Shown: positions 37,135 to 45,429, numbered from the stretch's first letter. The stretch is DNA of 64,000 bases from Streptomyces antibioticus (GCF_001514065.1 NZ_KQ948435.1:1-64000); one strand, 5' to 3'. The notes: generated by a model not told the origin, from the sequence alone. Numbers and translations: made by a program.

Positions 37135-37944
37135 TCAGACCAGCAGCTCGCCCTCGATCGTGGTGACCGCGCGGCCCGTCAGGAGCGTGCGGTCGCCCCG
37201 CAGTTCGGTGCGGACGCGGCCGGAGCGCCGGGAGGCCTGGAGGCCGGTCAGCTCGGTGCGGCCGAGGCGCTCGGCCCAGAAGGGGGCCAGCGCGGTGTGG
37301 GCGCTGCCGGTGACCGGGTCCTCGTCGATGCCGACGTTCGGGAAGAAGCATCGGGAGACGAAGTCGTAGCCCTGGGACGGGTCCTCGGCGCGGGCGGTCG
37401 CGATGAGGCCGCGCTCGGAGAAGGCGCCGAGGGCCTTGTGATCCGGGTCGAGGGCGTGGACGGTCTTCTCGTCGGCGAGTTCGAGGACCAGGTCGCCGAC
37501 GTTCGGGCCGGTGTCGAATGCCGAGAGTGGCTCGGCGCCCAGCGCCGCGGCGACCCCGTCCGGCACCTCGGTCCGGGTGAGCGGCGCGGTGGGGAAGTCC
37601 AGGGTGATCGAACCGTCCTCGCCCGGCGTCGCGATGAGCACCCCGCTGCGGCTGGCGAACCGCACCGGGCCCTCATGGGCGCCGGTCGTGTGCAGCACAT
37701 GGGCGGTCGCCAGCGTGGCGTGGCCGCACATGTTCACCTCCGCGGCCGGCGTGAACCAGCGCAGCGCCCAGTCGGCGTCCCCGCCCGCGGGCAGGCGGTG
37801 CGCGAAGGCCGTCTCGGCATGGTTGACCTCGACGGCCACGTTCTGGAGCCACGCGTCGTCCGGGAAGGAGTCGAGGAGGAGCACTCCGGCGGGGTTGCCC
37901 GCGAAGGGACGGTCGGTGAAGGCGTCGACGATTCGGATCCGCAT
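37135..37944 (-). CDS. PhzF-family isomerase/epimerase
   Basis: 269 residues. The PhzF fold is clear from IVDAFTDRPFAGNPAGVLLL, the catalytic-glutamate region NHAETAFAH, MCGHATLATAHVL, and near the end FFPNVGIDEDPVTGSAHTAL. It belongs to the diaminopimelate-epimerase-like superfamily. E in NHAET is the expected catalytic acid. The substrate is unknown. ATG 37944 lacks a ribosome-binding site. TAGCGT ends 7 nt upstream, so a leaderless transcript is likely. It converges on the CPBP gene with a 4-bp gap. Confidence 0.86.
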   Translation of the reverse strand: MRIRIVDAFTDRPFAGNPAGVLLLDSFPDDAWLQNVAVEVNHAETAFAHRLPAGGDADWALRWFTPAAEVNMCGHATLATAHVLHTTGAHEGPVRFASRSGVLIATPGEDGSITLDFPTAPLTRTEVPDGVAAALGAEPLSAFDTGPNVGDLVLELADEKTVHALDPDHKALGAFSERGLIATARAEDPSQGYDFVSRCFFPNVGIDEDPVTGSAHTALAPFWAERLGRTELTGLQASRRSGRVRTELRGDRTLLTGRAVTTIEGELLV

Positions 37945-38098
37945 GGGCTCGACGCTAAAGGGGAGTGGCAGGCCGGACCAAGGCCAATTCGGGACCACTG
38001 GCCTGATTTCGGCTTCCGGGGTGGTGTCTGGACGCGTCGCCTCAGCGGTGCGACTGTCGTCAACGCGTCACCCACTCACGACAGTTCAGGAGGCCGCC

Positions 38099-38884
38099 AT
38101 GTCCGAGCCGTCCGTTCTCCAAGCCCTGCTGGCCGGGCTGCGCGGTGGTGCGATCGAGGTCGTCGATCTCACGGCGCCGCTGTCCTCCGCGACACCGGTG
38201 ATCCAGTTGCCGGAGCCGTTCGGACAGACGCAGGTGTTCGAGCTGGAGGAGATCAGCCGGTACGACGACCGGGGGCCGGCCTGGTACTGGAACAACTTCC
38301 GTACGGGTGAGCACACCGGCACCCACTTCGACGCCCCCAACCACTGGGTCACCGGCAAGGACCTCGCCGACGTGGCCTCCGTGCCGGTGAGCCGGCTGAT
38401 CGCGCCCGCGGTCGTGCTGGACTTCTCCGCCGCCGCGGCCAAGGACCCCGACTTCCTGGTCGAGGTCGATCACATCAAGGCGTGGGAGGCCGAGAACGGT
38501 CCGCTGCCCGACGGAGGCTGGCTGCTGCTGCGCACCGGCTGGGACGCCCGCTCGGACTCCCAGCGGGAGTTCCTGAACGCCGACGAGAACGGCCCCCACA
38601 CCCCGGGTCTGTCACCGGAGTGCGCCCGCTGGGTCGCCGAGGAGTCCCCGGTGATCGGGCTCGGCACCGAGACGGTGGGCACCGACGCCGGGGCGGCCCA
38701 CTCCTTCGACCCGGCCTTCCCCTGCCACTCGTACCTCATGGGCAACGACAAGTACGGACTGACGCAGCTCCAGAACCTCGGCGCACTGCCGGCCACGGGT
38801 GCCGTGGTCATCGCGGGGCCGCTGCCGATCGTGCGGGGCTCGGGCTCACCCGCCCGCGTCATCGCGCTGGTGGAGCGCTCATGA
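38099..38884 (+). CDS. Cyclase family protein (kynurenine formamidase-like metal hydrolase)
   Basis: 261 residues. The family metal-site signature HTGTHFDAPNH is intact (about residues 78-88), and WLLLRTGWDAR, GTDAGAAH and AGPLPIVRGSG follow the fold of cyclase/KynB enzymes. These enzymes hydrolyse amide or cyclic ester bonds. CAGGAGGCC lies just before ATG 38099. The stop overlaps the start of a ThDP-dependent enzyme (ATGA). The two probably act in successive steps on a carboxylic or keto acid, but the substrate is unknown. Confidence 0.85.
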   Translation: MSEPSVLQALLAGLRGGAIEVVDLTAPLSSATPVIQLPEPFGQTQVFELEEISRYDDRGPAWYWNNFRTGEHTGTHFDAPNHWVTGKDLADVASVPVSRLIAPAVVLDFSAAAAKDPDFLVEVDHIKAWEAENGPLPDGGWLLLRTGWDARSDSQREFLNADENGPHTPGLSPECARWVAEESPVIGLGTETVGTDAGAAHSFDPAFPCHSYLMGNDKYGLTQLQNLGALPATGAVVIAGPLPIVRGSGSPARVIALVERS

Positions 38885-40521
38885 AGGTCGCCGAGGCGGT
38901 CGGGCGGGCCCTGACCGCGGCCGGGGTGCACCAGGTGTTCGGCGTGGTCGGCTCCGGCAACTTCCATCTCACCAACGCGATGGTCGCGGCCGGGTCCCGT
39001 TTCGTCGCCGCCCGGCACGAGGGCGGGGCGGCCACCATGGCCGACGCCTACGCCCGGACGAGCGGTACGGTCTCGGCGCTCAGCGTGCACCAGGGGCCCG
39101 GACTGACCAACGCCCTCACCGGCATCGCCGAGGCCGCGAAGAGCCGCACCCCGCTGCTCGTCGTGGCCCCGGAGGCGACTCAGCCGACCTCCAACTTCTA
39201 CGTCGACCAGGAGGCGTTGGCGGAGGCGGTGGGCGCGGTCACGGAACGGGTGACGTCCCCGCACGTCGCCGTCGAGCAGGCCCGCGGTGCCGTCCGACGC
39301 GCCCTGCACGAGCGCCGTACCGTCCTGCTCAACCTCCCGTTGGACGTCCAGGCACTGGACGTCCCCGACGCCGCCGCCATCGCCGCCGTACCGCCACCGC
39401 CGCGGGCCGTCGTCGCACCCTCGGCGTCCGAGGTGTCGGCTCTCGTGGCCGCCCTGGCACGGTCCCGTCGCCCGGTCTTCGTGGCGGGCCGGGGTGCCCG
39501 GTCGTCGGGCGGCCGGGACGCCCTCCGGGCGCTCGCAGGCCACCACGGGGCCCTCCTCGCGACCTCCGCCGTCGCCCACGGGCTGTTCCACGACGACCCC
39601 TGGTCGCTCGGCATCTCGGGAGGCTTCGCGACACCCCTGGCCGCGGAACTGATCCAGGGCGCCGACCTGATCGTCGGCTGGGGCTGCGGCCTCAACATGT
39701 GGACCATGCGGCACGGCCGGCTCATCGGCCCGGACACCGTCGTCGTCCAGGTCGACGACGACGCCTCCGCGCTCGGCGCGCACCGCGAGGTCCACCTCGG
39801 CGTCACGGGCGACGTCGCCGTGGTGGCCCGGCAGGCGCTCGCTGAGGGTTCCGAACGGCACGAGGGGTATCGCACCGCCGCCGTCGCCCGGGCCCTCCGC
39901 ACCCGCGGGCGATGGCGGGACGTGCCGTACGACGACGAGAGCACCCGGGACCGCATCGACCCGCGCACGCTGAGCGCGGCCCTCGACGACATCCTTCCGG
40001 CGGAGCGGGTCGTCGGCGTCGACTCGGGCAACTTCATGGGCTACCCGAGCGCCTACCTGTCCGTCCCCGACCACCACGGCTTCTGCTTCACCCAGGCCTT
40101 CCAGTCGATCGGCCTGGGCCTCGCCACGACGATCGGCGCGGCCCTGGCCCAGCCGGACCGGCTGCCCGTCGCGGCGCTGGGCGACGGCGGCGCGCTGATG
40201 GGCGTGGCCGAGCTGGACACCGTACGACGGCTCGGACTGCCCATGGTCGTGATCGTCTACGACGACGAGGCCTACGGAGCCGAGGTCCACCACTTCGGCC
40301 CCGACGGCTTCCCGTTGGACACGGTCACCTTCCCCCCGACGGACATCGCCGCCGTGGCTCGCGGCCACGGCTTCGAGACGGTGACGGTACGCGACCGCGC
40401 CGACCTGAAGGCGGTGGCGGACTGGGTGGCGGGGCCGCGCTCGGCACCCCTCCTGGTGGACGCCAAGGTGACGAGGGAGCACGGCGCCTGGTGGCTGGAG
40501 GAGGCGTTTCGGGGGCACTGA
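38881..40521 (+). CDS. Thiamine-diphosphate-dependent enzyme (acetolactate synthase/benzoylformate decarboxylase-like)
   Basis: 546 residues with the three-domain layout of ThDP enzymes. The PYR domain has a catalytic-glutamate motif (AARHEGGAATMAD, E about residue 48) and VHQGPGLTNAL. A central domain follows, then a PP domain with SIGLGLATTIGAALAQP and the ThDP-Mg motif starting GDGGALMGVAELDTV and ending in VYDDEAYG, which has D where N is usual. It would decarboxylate or ligate 2-keto acids. ATG 38881 overlaps the cyclase stop, so translation is coupled. It is not a housekeeping IlvB, because no regulatory subunit gene is near. Confidence 0.84.
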   Translation: MKVAEAVGRALTAAGVHQVFGVVGSGNFHLTNAMVAAGSRFVAARHEGGAATMADAYARTSGTVSALSVHQGPGLTNALTGIAEAAKSRTPLLVVAPEATQPTSNFYVDQEALAEAVGAVTERVTSPHVAVEQARGAVRRALHERRTVLLNLPLDVQALDVPDAAAIAAVPPPPRAVVAPSASEVSALVAALARSRRPVFVAGRGARSSGGRDALRALAGHHGALLATSAVAHGLFHDDPWSLGISGGFATPLAAELIQGADLIVGWGCGLNMWTMRHGRLIGPDTVVVQVDDDASALGAHREVHLGVTGDVAVVARQALAEGSERHEGYRTAAVARALRTRGRWRDVPYDDESTRDRIDPRTLSAALDDILPAERVVGVDSGNFMGYPSAYLSVPDHHGFCFTQAFQSIGLGLATTIGAALAQPDRLPVAALGDGGALMGVAELDTVRRLGLPMVVIVYDDEAYGAEVHHFGPDGFPLDTVTFPPTDIAAVARGHGFETVTVRDRADLKAVADWVAGPRSAPLLVDAKVTREHGAWWLEEAFRGH

Positions 40522-40617
40522 GCGCTCGGGCCGGGTGGCGTGGCCCCCCCCGGCCTGGCATGGCCCCCCAGCCAGACGTATCCCCTCGGGGCCTTGCCAT
40601 GCGAACTCTTCCGATAT

Positions 40618-40647
40618 ATCGTTGACGCATCGCGACAGATCAACGAT
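40618..40647. promoter_or_regulatory. Inverted repeat upstream of padR
   Basis: ATCGTTGA (40618-40625) and TCAACGAT (40640-40647) are perfect 8-bp arms, 14 bp apart, preceded by CGATATATCG (40612-40621), itself a palindrome. The site sits directly before the padR start and is a likely autoregulatory operator. Confidence 0.55.
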
Positions 40648-40663
40648 GGATGGAGTGATGGCG

Positions 40664-41287
40664 ATGCGTTCCCATGGATTCGAACGTGGACACGGTGGAC
40701 CCGGCCCCCGCGGCGGCCGAGGTGGTTTCGAAGGACGGCGTGGTGCCTTCGGTCCGTTCGGGCCGGGCGGCCCGGGCGGTCCTGGCTTCGGGCCCGGCTT
40801 CGGTCCGGGCCCCTGGGGCCCACGAGGGCGCGGCGGGCCCCGGGGGAGGGCGCGGCGTGGCGACGTACGTGCGTCGATCCTCGCCCTGCTCAGGGACCGG
40901 CCCATGCACGGGTACGAGATGATCCAGGAGATCGCCGAGCGCAGCGGTGGGGCGTGGAAGCCCAGCCCCGGCTCGGTGTACCCCACCCTTCAGCTGCTGG
41001 AGGACGAGGGCCTGATCGCCAGCGAGAGCGAGGGCGGCAAGAAGCTGTTCTCGCTCACCGAGGCGGGCCGCACCGCGGCCGAGGAGGGCCCCGACGCGCC
41101 CTGGGAGGAAGCCTCCCGCGGCGTGGACTTCGAGGCGCTCGGTGAGATCCGGCAGGCCGGCTTCGGTCTGATGGAGGCCTTCGGCCAGGTCTGGAAGACC
41201 GGCAGCAAGGAGCAGCGCGAGAAGGCGGTCGGCGTCATCAACGAAGCCCGCAAGAAGCTGTACCTGATCCTCGCCGAAGAGGACTGA
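40664..41287 (+). CDS. PadR-family transcriptional regulator with Gly-rich N-terminus
   Basis: 207 residues. The first 65 are very rich in Gly, Pro, Arg and Phe (PGFGPGFGPGPWGPRGRGG) and probably disordered. A PadR winged helix follows (RASILALLRDRPMHGYEMIQ, SPGSVYPTLQLLEDEGLI, GKKLFSLTEAGR) and a C-terminal dimerising helix pair. ATG 40664 has GGAG (40652-40655) 8 nt upstream. ATG 40658 and ATG 40646 are in-frame alternatives. PadR regulators usually control transport or stress genes and themselves. Apart from the inverted repeat at its own start, no target is evident here. Confidence 0.85.
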   Translation: MRSHGFERGHGGPGPRGGRGGFEGRRGAFGPFGPGGPGGPGFGPGFGPGPWGPRGRGGPRGRARRGDVRASILALLRDRPMHGYEMIQEIAERSGGAWKPSPGSVYPTLQLLEDEGLIASESEGGKKLFSLTEAGRTAAEEGPDAPWEEASRGVDFEALGEIRQAGFGLMEAFGQVWKTGSKEQREKAVGVINEARKKLYLILAEED

Positions 41288-41311
41288 CCGGCGGCCTCGC
41301 GGCCGGATGTC

Positions 41312-41341
41312 GGCGCCCCGTGGATCTTTCCGCGGGGCGCC
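41312..41341. terminator. Terminator between padR and the SRPBCC gene
   Basis: A 12-bp stem (41312-41323 with 41330-41341, one G-T pair) with loop ATCTTT lies between two convergent genes. Confidence 0.7.
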
Positions 41342-41357
41342 TTCCTACGTCCGGCGG

Positions 41358-41786
41358 TCAGGCCACCAGTCCCGCCAGCTTCCGCAGCGACTCGTTCAGC
41401 GCGGCCGTCGCCGAATCCCTGAGCTTTCCCGCCATCAGCGACACCGCCGCGCCGGTGAACTCGCTGTCGATCCGGACCGTCGTGGCGTCGCCGTCCGGGA
41501 CGAGTGTGTAGCGGTTGACCAGGCTCACCGCCATCGGCCCCTTGCCCTTCGTGGCGAAGACCCGGGCCGGCTCCACCTCGTCGATGGTCCACTCGACCTC
41601 GGCCGGGAAGCCCATCAGCTTCATGTTCTCCTGGTACGTCCCGCCCACTTCGAGGCTCTTCGGACCGCCCTCGGGGAAGCTGGTGTGGGTGGCGTTCCAC
41701 TCGCCGTACGACGACCAGTCCGTGAGCCGGCCCCACACCTTCTCGGCCGGCGCCTCGATCCGTGCCTCCGCGCTGACTTCGGCCAT
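41358..41786 (-). CDS. SRPBCC-family (START-like) protein
   Basis: 142 residues folding as a polyketide cyclase/dehydrase-type helix-grip: IEAPAEKVWGRLTDWSSYGE, WTIDEVEPARVFATKG, and a long C-terminal helix (SATAALNESLRKLAGL). Such proteins bind hydrophobic ligands. No catalytic role can be assigned. ATG 41786 has AAGGGGTGG upstream. It stands alone. Confidence 0.83.
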   Translation of the reverse strand: MAEVSAEARIEAPAEKVWGRLTDWSSYGEWNATHTSFPEGGPKSLEVGGTYQENMKLMGFPAEVEWTIDEVEPARVFATKGKGPMAVSLVNRYTLVPDGDATTVRIDSEFTGAAVSLMAGKLRDSATAALNESLRKLAGLVA

Positions 41787-41905
41787 GCGACCACCCCTTC
41801 GTCTCCGGCTACGGTGTCGCGGAACGTAGCCGCAGGGCCCGCAACATTCAATGCTGATGGACCGTCAGAAAATGTGGAGACGGGTCGGGCCGGCTCGGCG
41901 AGCGG

Positions 41906-42094
41906 TCAGGCCACCAGCCGTATCACCGCCGCGTCGAACACGTCCCACGCCCGCGGGAACGCGCTCTCGTCGTGGCAGTGCCACGCCTCCCAGAACAGGT
42001 CGGCGAGCAGTGCGTCCTCCGGGGCGTACACCCGGTACACGTACTGCATCCCGTCGACGGCCGGCAGCGCCACCAGCCAGCACCTGCTCTCCAT
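41906..42094 (-). CDS. Small hypothetical protein
   Basis: 62 residues: MESRCWLVALPAVDGMQYVY, VYAPEDALLADLFWEAW and FPRAWDVFDAAVIRLVA. It is acidic and aromatic-rich, without signal or membrane segment. It resembles a short protein conserved among Streptomyces but has no known function. ATG 42094 begins the conserved part. An upstream in-frame ATG (42148) would add 18 residues of different composition. Confidence 0.6.
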   Translation of the reverse strand: MESRCWLVALPAVDGMQYVYRVYAPEDALLADLFWEAWHCHDESAFPRAWDVFDAAVIRLVA

Positions 42095-42283
42095 GTCCCT
42101 GTGGGACGAACGAGGGGGCATGGCGGTTGCGTGCCGGGCGTGCATCAAGGCGGCGCGCGCCCTCGACGGAAGAACGGCCTGATCTCATCCGCAAGGAGGA
42201 GATTCCGGCCGTCCGGGTCCACTCTGCGTGGGACGCGAAGATGGTTCCCGCCGGGGATGACGCGGTCCGGCGGGACTGATGGG

Positions 42284-42829
42284 GTGAGGGATGTGCAACC
42301 CCGTATACCCCGGCAGTCGGTGAGCGAGCCGGGAGGTCATCGCGCGGACCACGATGTCCGGCTCGGCGAAGAGCTGGCAGCGGTGGTCTCCGGCGCGCGT
42401 CGGCGTGCGGTCAGGGACGGGGACCGGCAGATCGACACGGCCCATCTGCTGCACTCCCTCCTGGAGCACGACCCCGAGGTGCGGGGCGTCTTCGAGGGCG
42501 GGCCGCAGCTCGCCCGGCTGCTCGCCTATCTCGTGCAGCGCAGCATCGGCTACGGGCTGCGCTGGCAGGGCAGCGTCGAGGACTCCGGGGCGGTGCCCGT
42601 GGTGACGGAGACGGACGCGGACGGTCTCTCGCCGCTGGCCGCGGGCGCTATGGAGTACGCCCACGAGCGCGCCGCTGGTCGCGGCGCGGCCCGGGCGAAC
42701 GGCATCGACCTGCTCGCAGCGGTCGTCACCGACCCCGACGCCCGCGCCGTCGAGGTACTGACCCGGGCCGGCATCGACACGGAGGCGCTCCGGACGGGGC
42801 TTGAGGGGCGCGTGCGGGACAGCTACTAG
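42284..42829 (+). CDS. Clp N-terminal-domain protein lacking an ATPase
   Basis: 181 residues with two Clp repeat motifs: RQIDTAHLLHSLLEHDPEVR and ARANGIDLLAAVVTDPDARA in each half. This is the substrate/adaptor-binding N-domain of ClpA/ClpC. There is no AAA+ domain, so it may act as an adaptor, inhibitor or anti-toxin-like decoy of the Clp system. The start is uncertain: GTG 42284, 42293 and 42320 are all in frame and none has a strong ribosome-binding site. Confidence 0.75.
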   Translation: MRDVQPRIPRQSVSEPGGHRADHDVRLGEELAAVVSGARRRAVRDGDRQIDTAHLLHSLLEHDPEVRGVFEGGPQLARLLAYLVQRSIGYGLRWQGSVEDSGAVPVVTETDADGLSPLAAGAMEYAHERAAGRGAARANGIDLLAAVVTDPDARAVEVLTRAGIDTEALRTGLEGRVRDSY

Positions 42830-43246
42830 CCGGCGGGGCAACCAATGGCCGACGGAGAAACCGGGCCACCACTGGCCGGCGTGACTGCCACTGACAGGGC
42901 AGGCGTCGGACCGGACTGTCGCACGCCGGGCGGGCACGGCCCCGGACCATCGCTTGACGCGGCAGGCCCGCGCTCGACAGGCCCGCGCTCGGCAGGCCCG
43001 CGCTCGGCAGGCCCGCGCTCGGCAGGCCCGCGCTCGGCAGGCGCCCCCCGGGTGGCCGGCCCCGACAGACCCGCGCAAGACAGCCGCCGGCCCAGACGGA
43101 CGACGCCAGGCAGGCCTCACGCAAGACAGCCGCCGGCCCAGACCGGCCCCCGCCACATAGCCCCCTCAGAGCCCCCACCTCGTCCAACCGTTGAGACAGG
43201 TGTCAAAGGGGATGACGGTCATGTCATCGCCTGTCATCATGTGCCG
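42830..43246. other. Low-complexity spacer with no convincing gene
   Basis: A 417-bp stretch dominated by tandem and direct repeats. Open frames cross it on both strands, but they encode repetitive RQARA or SAGPR pentapeptides with no conserved motif and no ribosome-binding site. I treat it as non-coding. Confidence 0.6.
42961..43045. repeat. 15-bp tandem repeat, 5.7 copies
   Basis: Unit GGCAGGCCCGCGCTC is repeated in register from 42961 (second unit GACAGG...). A separate pair of 24-bp direct repeats beginning CGCAAGACAGCCGCCGGC follows within the next 100 bp. Confidence 0.85.
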
Positions 43247-44245
43247 GTGCAGACGATTGACAGCAGTGCAGGTCACCGCGGCAGAGGCGTCGGGCTCGGG
43301 CTCGCTCTCGCGTCGGCGGTCGCCTTCGGAGGTTCCGGTGTCGCGGCCAAGCCGCTGATCGAGGCGGGCCTCGACCCGCTCCACGTGGTGTGGCTGCGGG
43401 TGGCCGGCGCGGCCCTCGTGATGTTGCCGCTCGCCGTGCGCCACCGGGCACTGCTGCGCCGCCGCCCCGCGCTGCTCGCCGGGTTCGGACTGCTCGGCGT
43501 GGCCGGGGTGCAGGCGTTCTACTTCGCCTCGATCTCCCGGCTGCCGGTGGGCGTCGCGCTGCTCATCGAGTACCTCGCGCCCGCTCTCGTCCTGTGCTGG
43601 GTGCGGTTCGTGCAGCGGCGGCCGGTCACGCGTGCCGCCGCGGTCGGTGTGGTCCTCGCCGTGGGCGGCCTCGCCTGTGTCGTCGAGGTCTGGTCGGGGC
43701 TGAGCATCGACGCGGTCGGTCTGCTGCTCGCGCTGGGCGCGGCCTGCTGCCAGGTCGGCTACTTCGTCCTGTCCGACCAGGGCACCGACTCCGGCGCCGA
43801 CACCCCCGACCCGCTCGGCGTCATCGCGTACGGCCTCCTCGTCGGCGCCGCCGTCCTCACCGTCGTCGCCCGCCCGTGGTCGATGGACTGGTCCGTGCTC
43901 GGCGGCACCGCGGACATGAACGGCACCTCCGTCGCGGCCGCCCTGCTGCTGTCCTGGATCGTGCTCATCGCCACGGTCGTCGCCTACGTCACCGGCGTGG
44001 TCTCCGTACGCCGGCTCTCCCCGCAGGTCGCCACGGTCGTCGCCTGTCTGGAAGCCGTCGTCGCGACCGTGCTGGCCTGGATCCTGCTCGGCGAGCACCT
44101 GTCCGCCCCGCAGATCCTCGGCGGCGTGATCGTCCTGCTCGGCGCCTTCATCGCGCAGTCCTCGACCCCGGTCAAGCCGTCCCCGGAACCGGTGGCGAGC
44201 GGCGGGCCGGAAAGGGAGTTGTCCCGCCGTTCGACGGCTGCCTAG
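43247..44245 (+). CDS. EamA/DMT-family transporter (first of the pair)
   Basis: 332 residues with ten transmembrane helices in two EamA repeats (LALASAVAFGGSGVAAKPLI near the start; VATVVACLEAVVATVLAWIL and LGEHLSAPQILGGVIVLLGA near the end). It belongs to the RhtA/YdcZ-like drug/metabolite exporter superfamily. GTG 43247 or GTG 43241 is the likely start. Neither has a strong ribosome-binding site. A longer frame upstream runs through the repeat spacer and is not credible. The exported substrate is unknown. Confidence 0.85.
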   Translation: MQTIDSSAGHRGRGVGLGLALASAVAFGGSGVAAKPLIEAGLDPLHVVWLRVAGAALVMLPLAVRHRALLRRRPALLAGFGLLGVAGVQAFYFASISRLPVGVALLIEYLAPALVLCWVRFVQRRPVTRAAAVGVVLAVGGLACVVEVWSGLSIDAVGLLLALGAACCQVGYFVLSDQGTDSGADTPDPLGVIAYGLLVGAAVLTVVARPWSMDWSVLGGTADMNGTSVAAALLLSWIVLIATVVAYVTGVVSVRRLSPQVATVVACLEAVVATVLAWILLGEHLSAPQILGGVIVLLGAFIAQSSTPVKPSPEPVASGGPERELSRRSTAA

Positions 44246-44248
44246 GCT
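44219..44248 (+). promoter_or_regulatory. Promoter of the leader ORF and EamA gene
   Basis: TTGTCC (44219-44224), an 18-bp spacer and TAGGCT (44243-44248). The -10 ends 7 nt before ATG 44256, so the transcript should begin at that ATG. It lies within the last codons of the preceding EamA gene. Confidence 0.65.
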
Positions 44249-44255
44249 GCCGATC

Positions 44256-44294
44256 ATGAGCACGCACTACGTCATCGCGCCGCCGGCCGCCTGA
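44256..44294 (+). CDS. Leaderless 12-residue upstream ORF
   Basis: ATG to TGA encodes MSTHYVIAPPAA. It has no ribosome-binding site, but the promoter at 44219-44248 would make it leaderless. It ends 123 nt before the EamA gene and is followed by stable hairpins. The Pro-Pro near the end, the position and the downstream structure suggest a translation-sensing leader peptide. Its identity as a gene is inferred, not shown. Confidence 0.5.
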   Translation: MSTHYVIAPPAA

Positions 44295-44314
44295 GGCGGG
44301 CCCTCCGGTCATCC

Positions 44315-44409
44315 CCGCCCTGCCGCACGCAGGGCGGAACGGTGCTGCCCGCAGACGAAGTCCACGGACCCCGCTGAGCCGGGTTCCCCGCTTCTCCATG
44401 TCTGCGGAG
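44315..44409 (+). promoter_or_regulatory. Structured leader with a possible ribosome-binding-site sequester
   Basis: A perfect 9-bp hairpin (44315-44323 with 44329-44337) is followed by a second stem-loop around 44366-44387. CCGCAGAC (44349-44356) can pair fully with GTCTGCGG (44400-44407), which overlaps the GGAG ribosome-binding site (44406-44409) of the EamA gene. The layout would allow translation of the 12-codon ORF to alter access to the EamA start. Confidence 0.5.
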
Positions 44410-44416
44410 ACGACAA

Positions 44417-45424
44417 GTGTCGAATGCTTCTCCAGCTACTGCTCCTTCTCCAACTACTGCTCCTTCTCCAGCTACTGCTGCTTCGCCTGCTTCTTCCGGC
44501 CTGCCCGTCGGGCGAGGCCTGCTCTGTCTGATCGTCGCCGGTGTCGCCTGGGGCACCGCGGGCGCGGTCGCCGCGCTGGCCTACGGGGTCAGCGATCTGG
44601 GGCCCGTCGCCCTGTCCTTCTGGCGCTGCGCGTCGGGGCTCGTCCTGCTGGCCGCCGTACGCCTGCTGCGCCCCCGGAGCCGTACCGCCGCGCGCGGACC
44701 GTTCGGCCGCAGGGTGTGGCGGGCGGGGGCCACGGGCCTCGGGCTCGCCGTGTTCCAGACCGGCTACTTCGCGGCCGTGCGCTCCACCGGACTCGCCGTG
44801 GCCACCGTCGTCACGCTCGGCGCCGGGCCCGTCCTCGTCGCGCTCGGCGCCCGGCTGACGCTGGGGGAGCGGCTCGGACGCGCCGGCACGGTCGCCGTCG
44901 CCGGGGCGCTCGCCGGGCTCGGGGTGCTGACCCTCGGGGGCGGCGGGTCCGCCGTACACCCCTTGGGTGTGCTGTACGGGCTGGCGTCGGCGGCCGGAGG
45001 GTCCGCGATGACCCTGCTCACCCGCCGCTGGGGCCGTGACGGCGAGACGGACGCGGCCGCCACGTCCGTCGGGGTGTTCGCCGTCACCAGCGCACTGCTG
45101 CTGCCGTTCGCGCTGGCCGAGGGCCTGGTCCCGCACACCGCCGAACCGGGCCTGCTGCTCTGGCTGTTGGCCTACCTCGCCGCCGTCCCCACGGCCCTCG
45201 CCTACGCCCTCTACTTCGAGGGTGCGGCAGCCGTACGGTCGGCGACGGTGTCCGTGATCATGCTCCTGGAGCCGGTCAGCGCGGCGGTGCTCGCGGTGGT
45301 CCTGCTGGGCGAGCACCTGACGGCGCCGACACTTGTCGGCACCTTCCTGATGCTGGGGTCGGTCACGGGCCTCGCGGTGGCCGAGACCCGTGCCGTGCGG
45401 CGCGGGGAGCCCGTACCGGTGTAG
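44417..45424 (+). CDS. EamA/DMT-family transporter (second of the pair, leader-controlled)
   Basis: 335 residues, ten transmembrane helices in two EamA halves ([40 protein letters not shown] then [18 protein letters not shown]). The first 27 residues are a Pro/Ala/Ser/Thr repeat encoded by an 18-bp tandem repeat. GTG 44417 has GGAG 7 nt upstream and sits in a small CGACA/TGTCG hairpin. The 5' leader contains a 12-codon ORF and hairpins. It exports an unknown small molecule, and the leader suggests induction by a translation-related signal. Confidence 0.86.
   Translation: MSNASPATAPSPTTAPSPATAASPASSGLPVGRGLLCLIVAGVAWGTAGAVAALAYGVSDLGPVALSFWRCASGLVLLAAVRLLRPRSRTAARGPFGRRVWRAGATGLGLAVFQTGYFAAVRSTGLAVATVVTLGAGPVLVALGARLTLGERLGRAGTVAVAGALAGLGVLTLGGGGSAVHPLGVLYGLASAAGGSAMTLLTRRWGRDGETDAAATSVGVFAVTSALLLPFALAEGLVPHTAEPGLLLWLLAYLAAVPTALAYALYFEGAAAVRSATVSVIMLLEPVSAAVLAVVLLGEHLTAPTLVGTFLMLGSVTGLAVAETRAVRRGEPVPV
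44422..44492. repeat. 18-bp tandem repeat in the EamA N-terminus
   Basis: Copies of the unit CTCCTTCTCCAACTACTG (and the variant with AGCTACTG) run through the first codons. They encode (S/T)PATAP-type hexapeptides ahead of the first membrane helix. Confidence 0.7.
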
Positions 45425-45429
45425 CGGCT

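Noticed and set aside
42961-43045. Possible CRISPR array
   Set aside because: Units are adjacent with no spacers, so this is a minisatellite.
42185-43156. Open frame with repeated CRARA pentapeptides
   Set aside because: It is the translation of the 15-bp tandem repeat and overlaps the Clp-N gene antisense.
44498-44520. Poly-Pro/Ala N-terminus of the EamA gene as a signal peptide
   Set aside because: It lacks a hydrophobic signal core and is the product of an 18-bp repeat.
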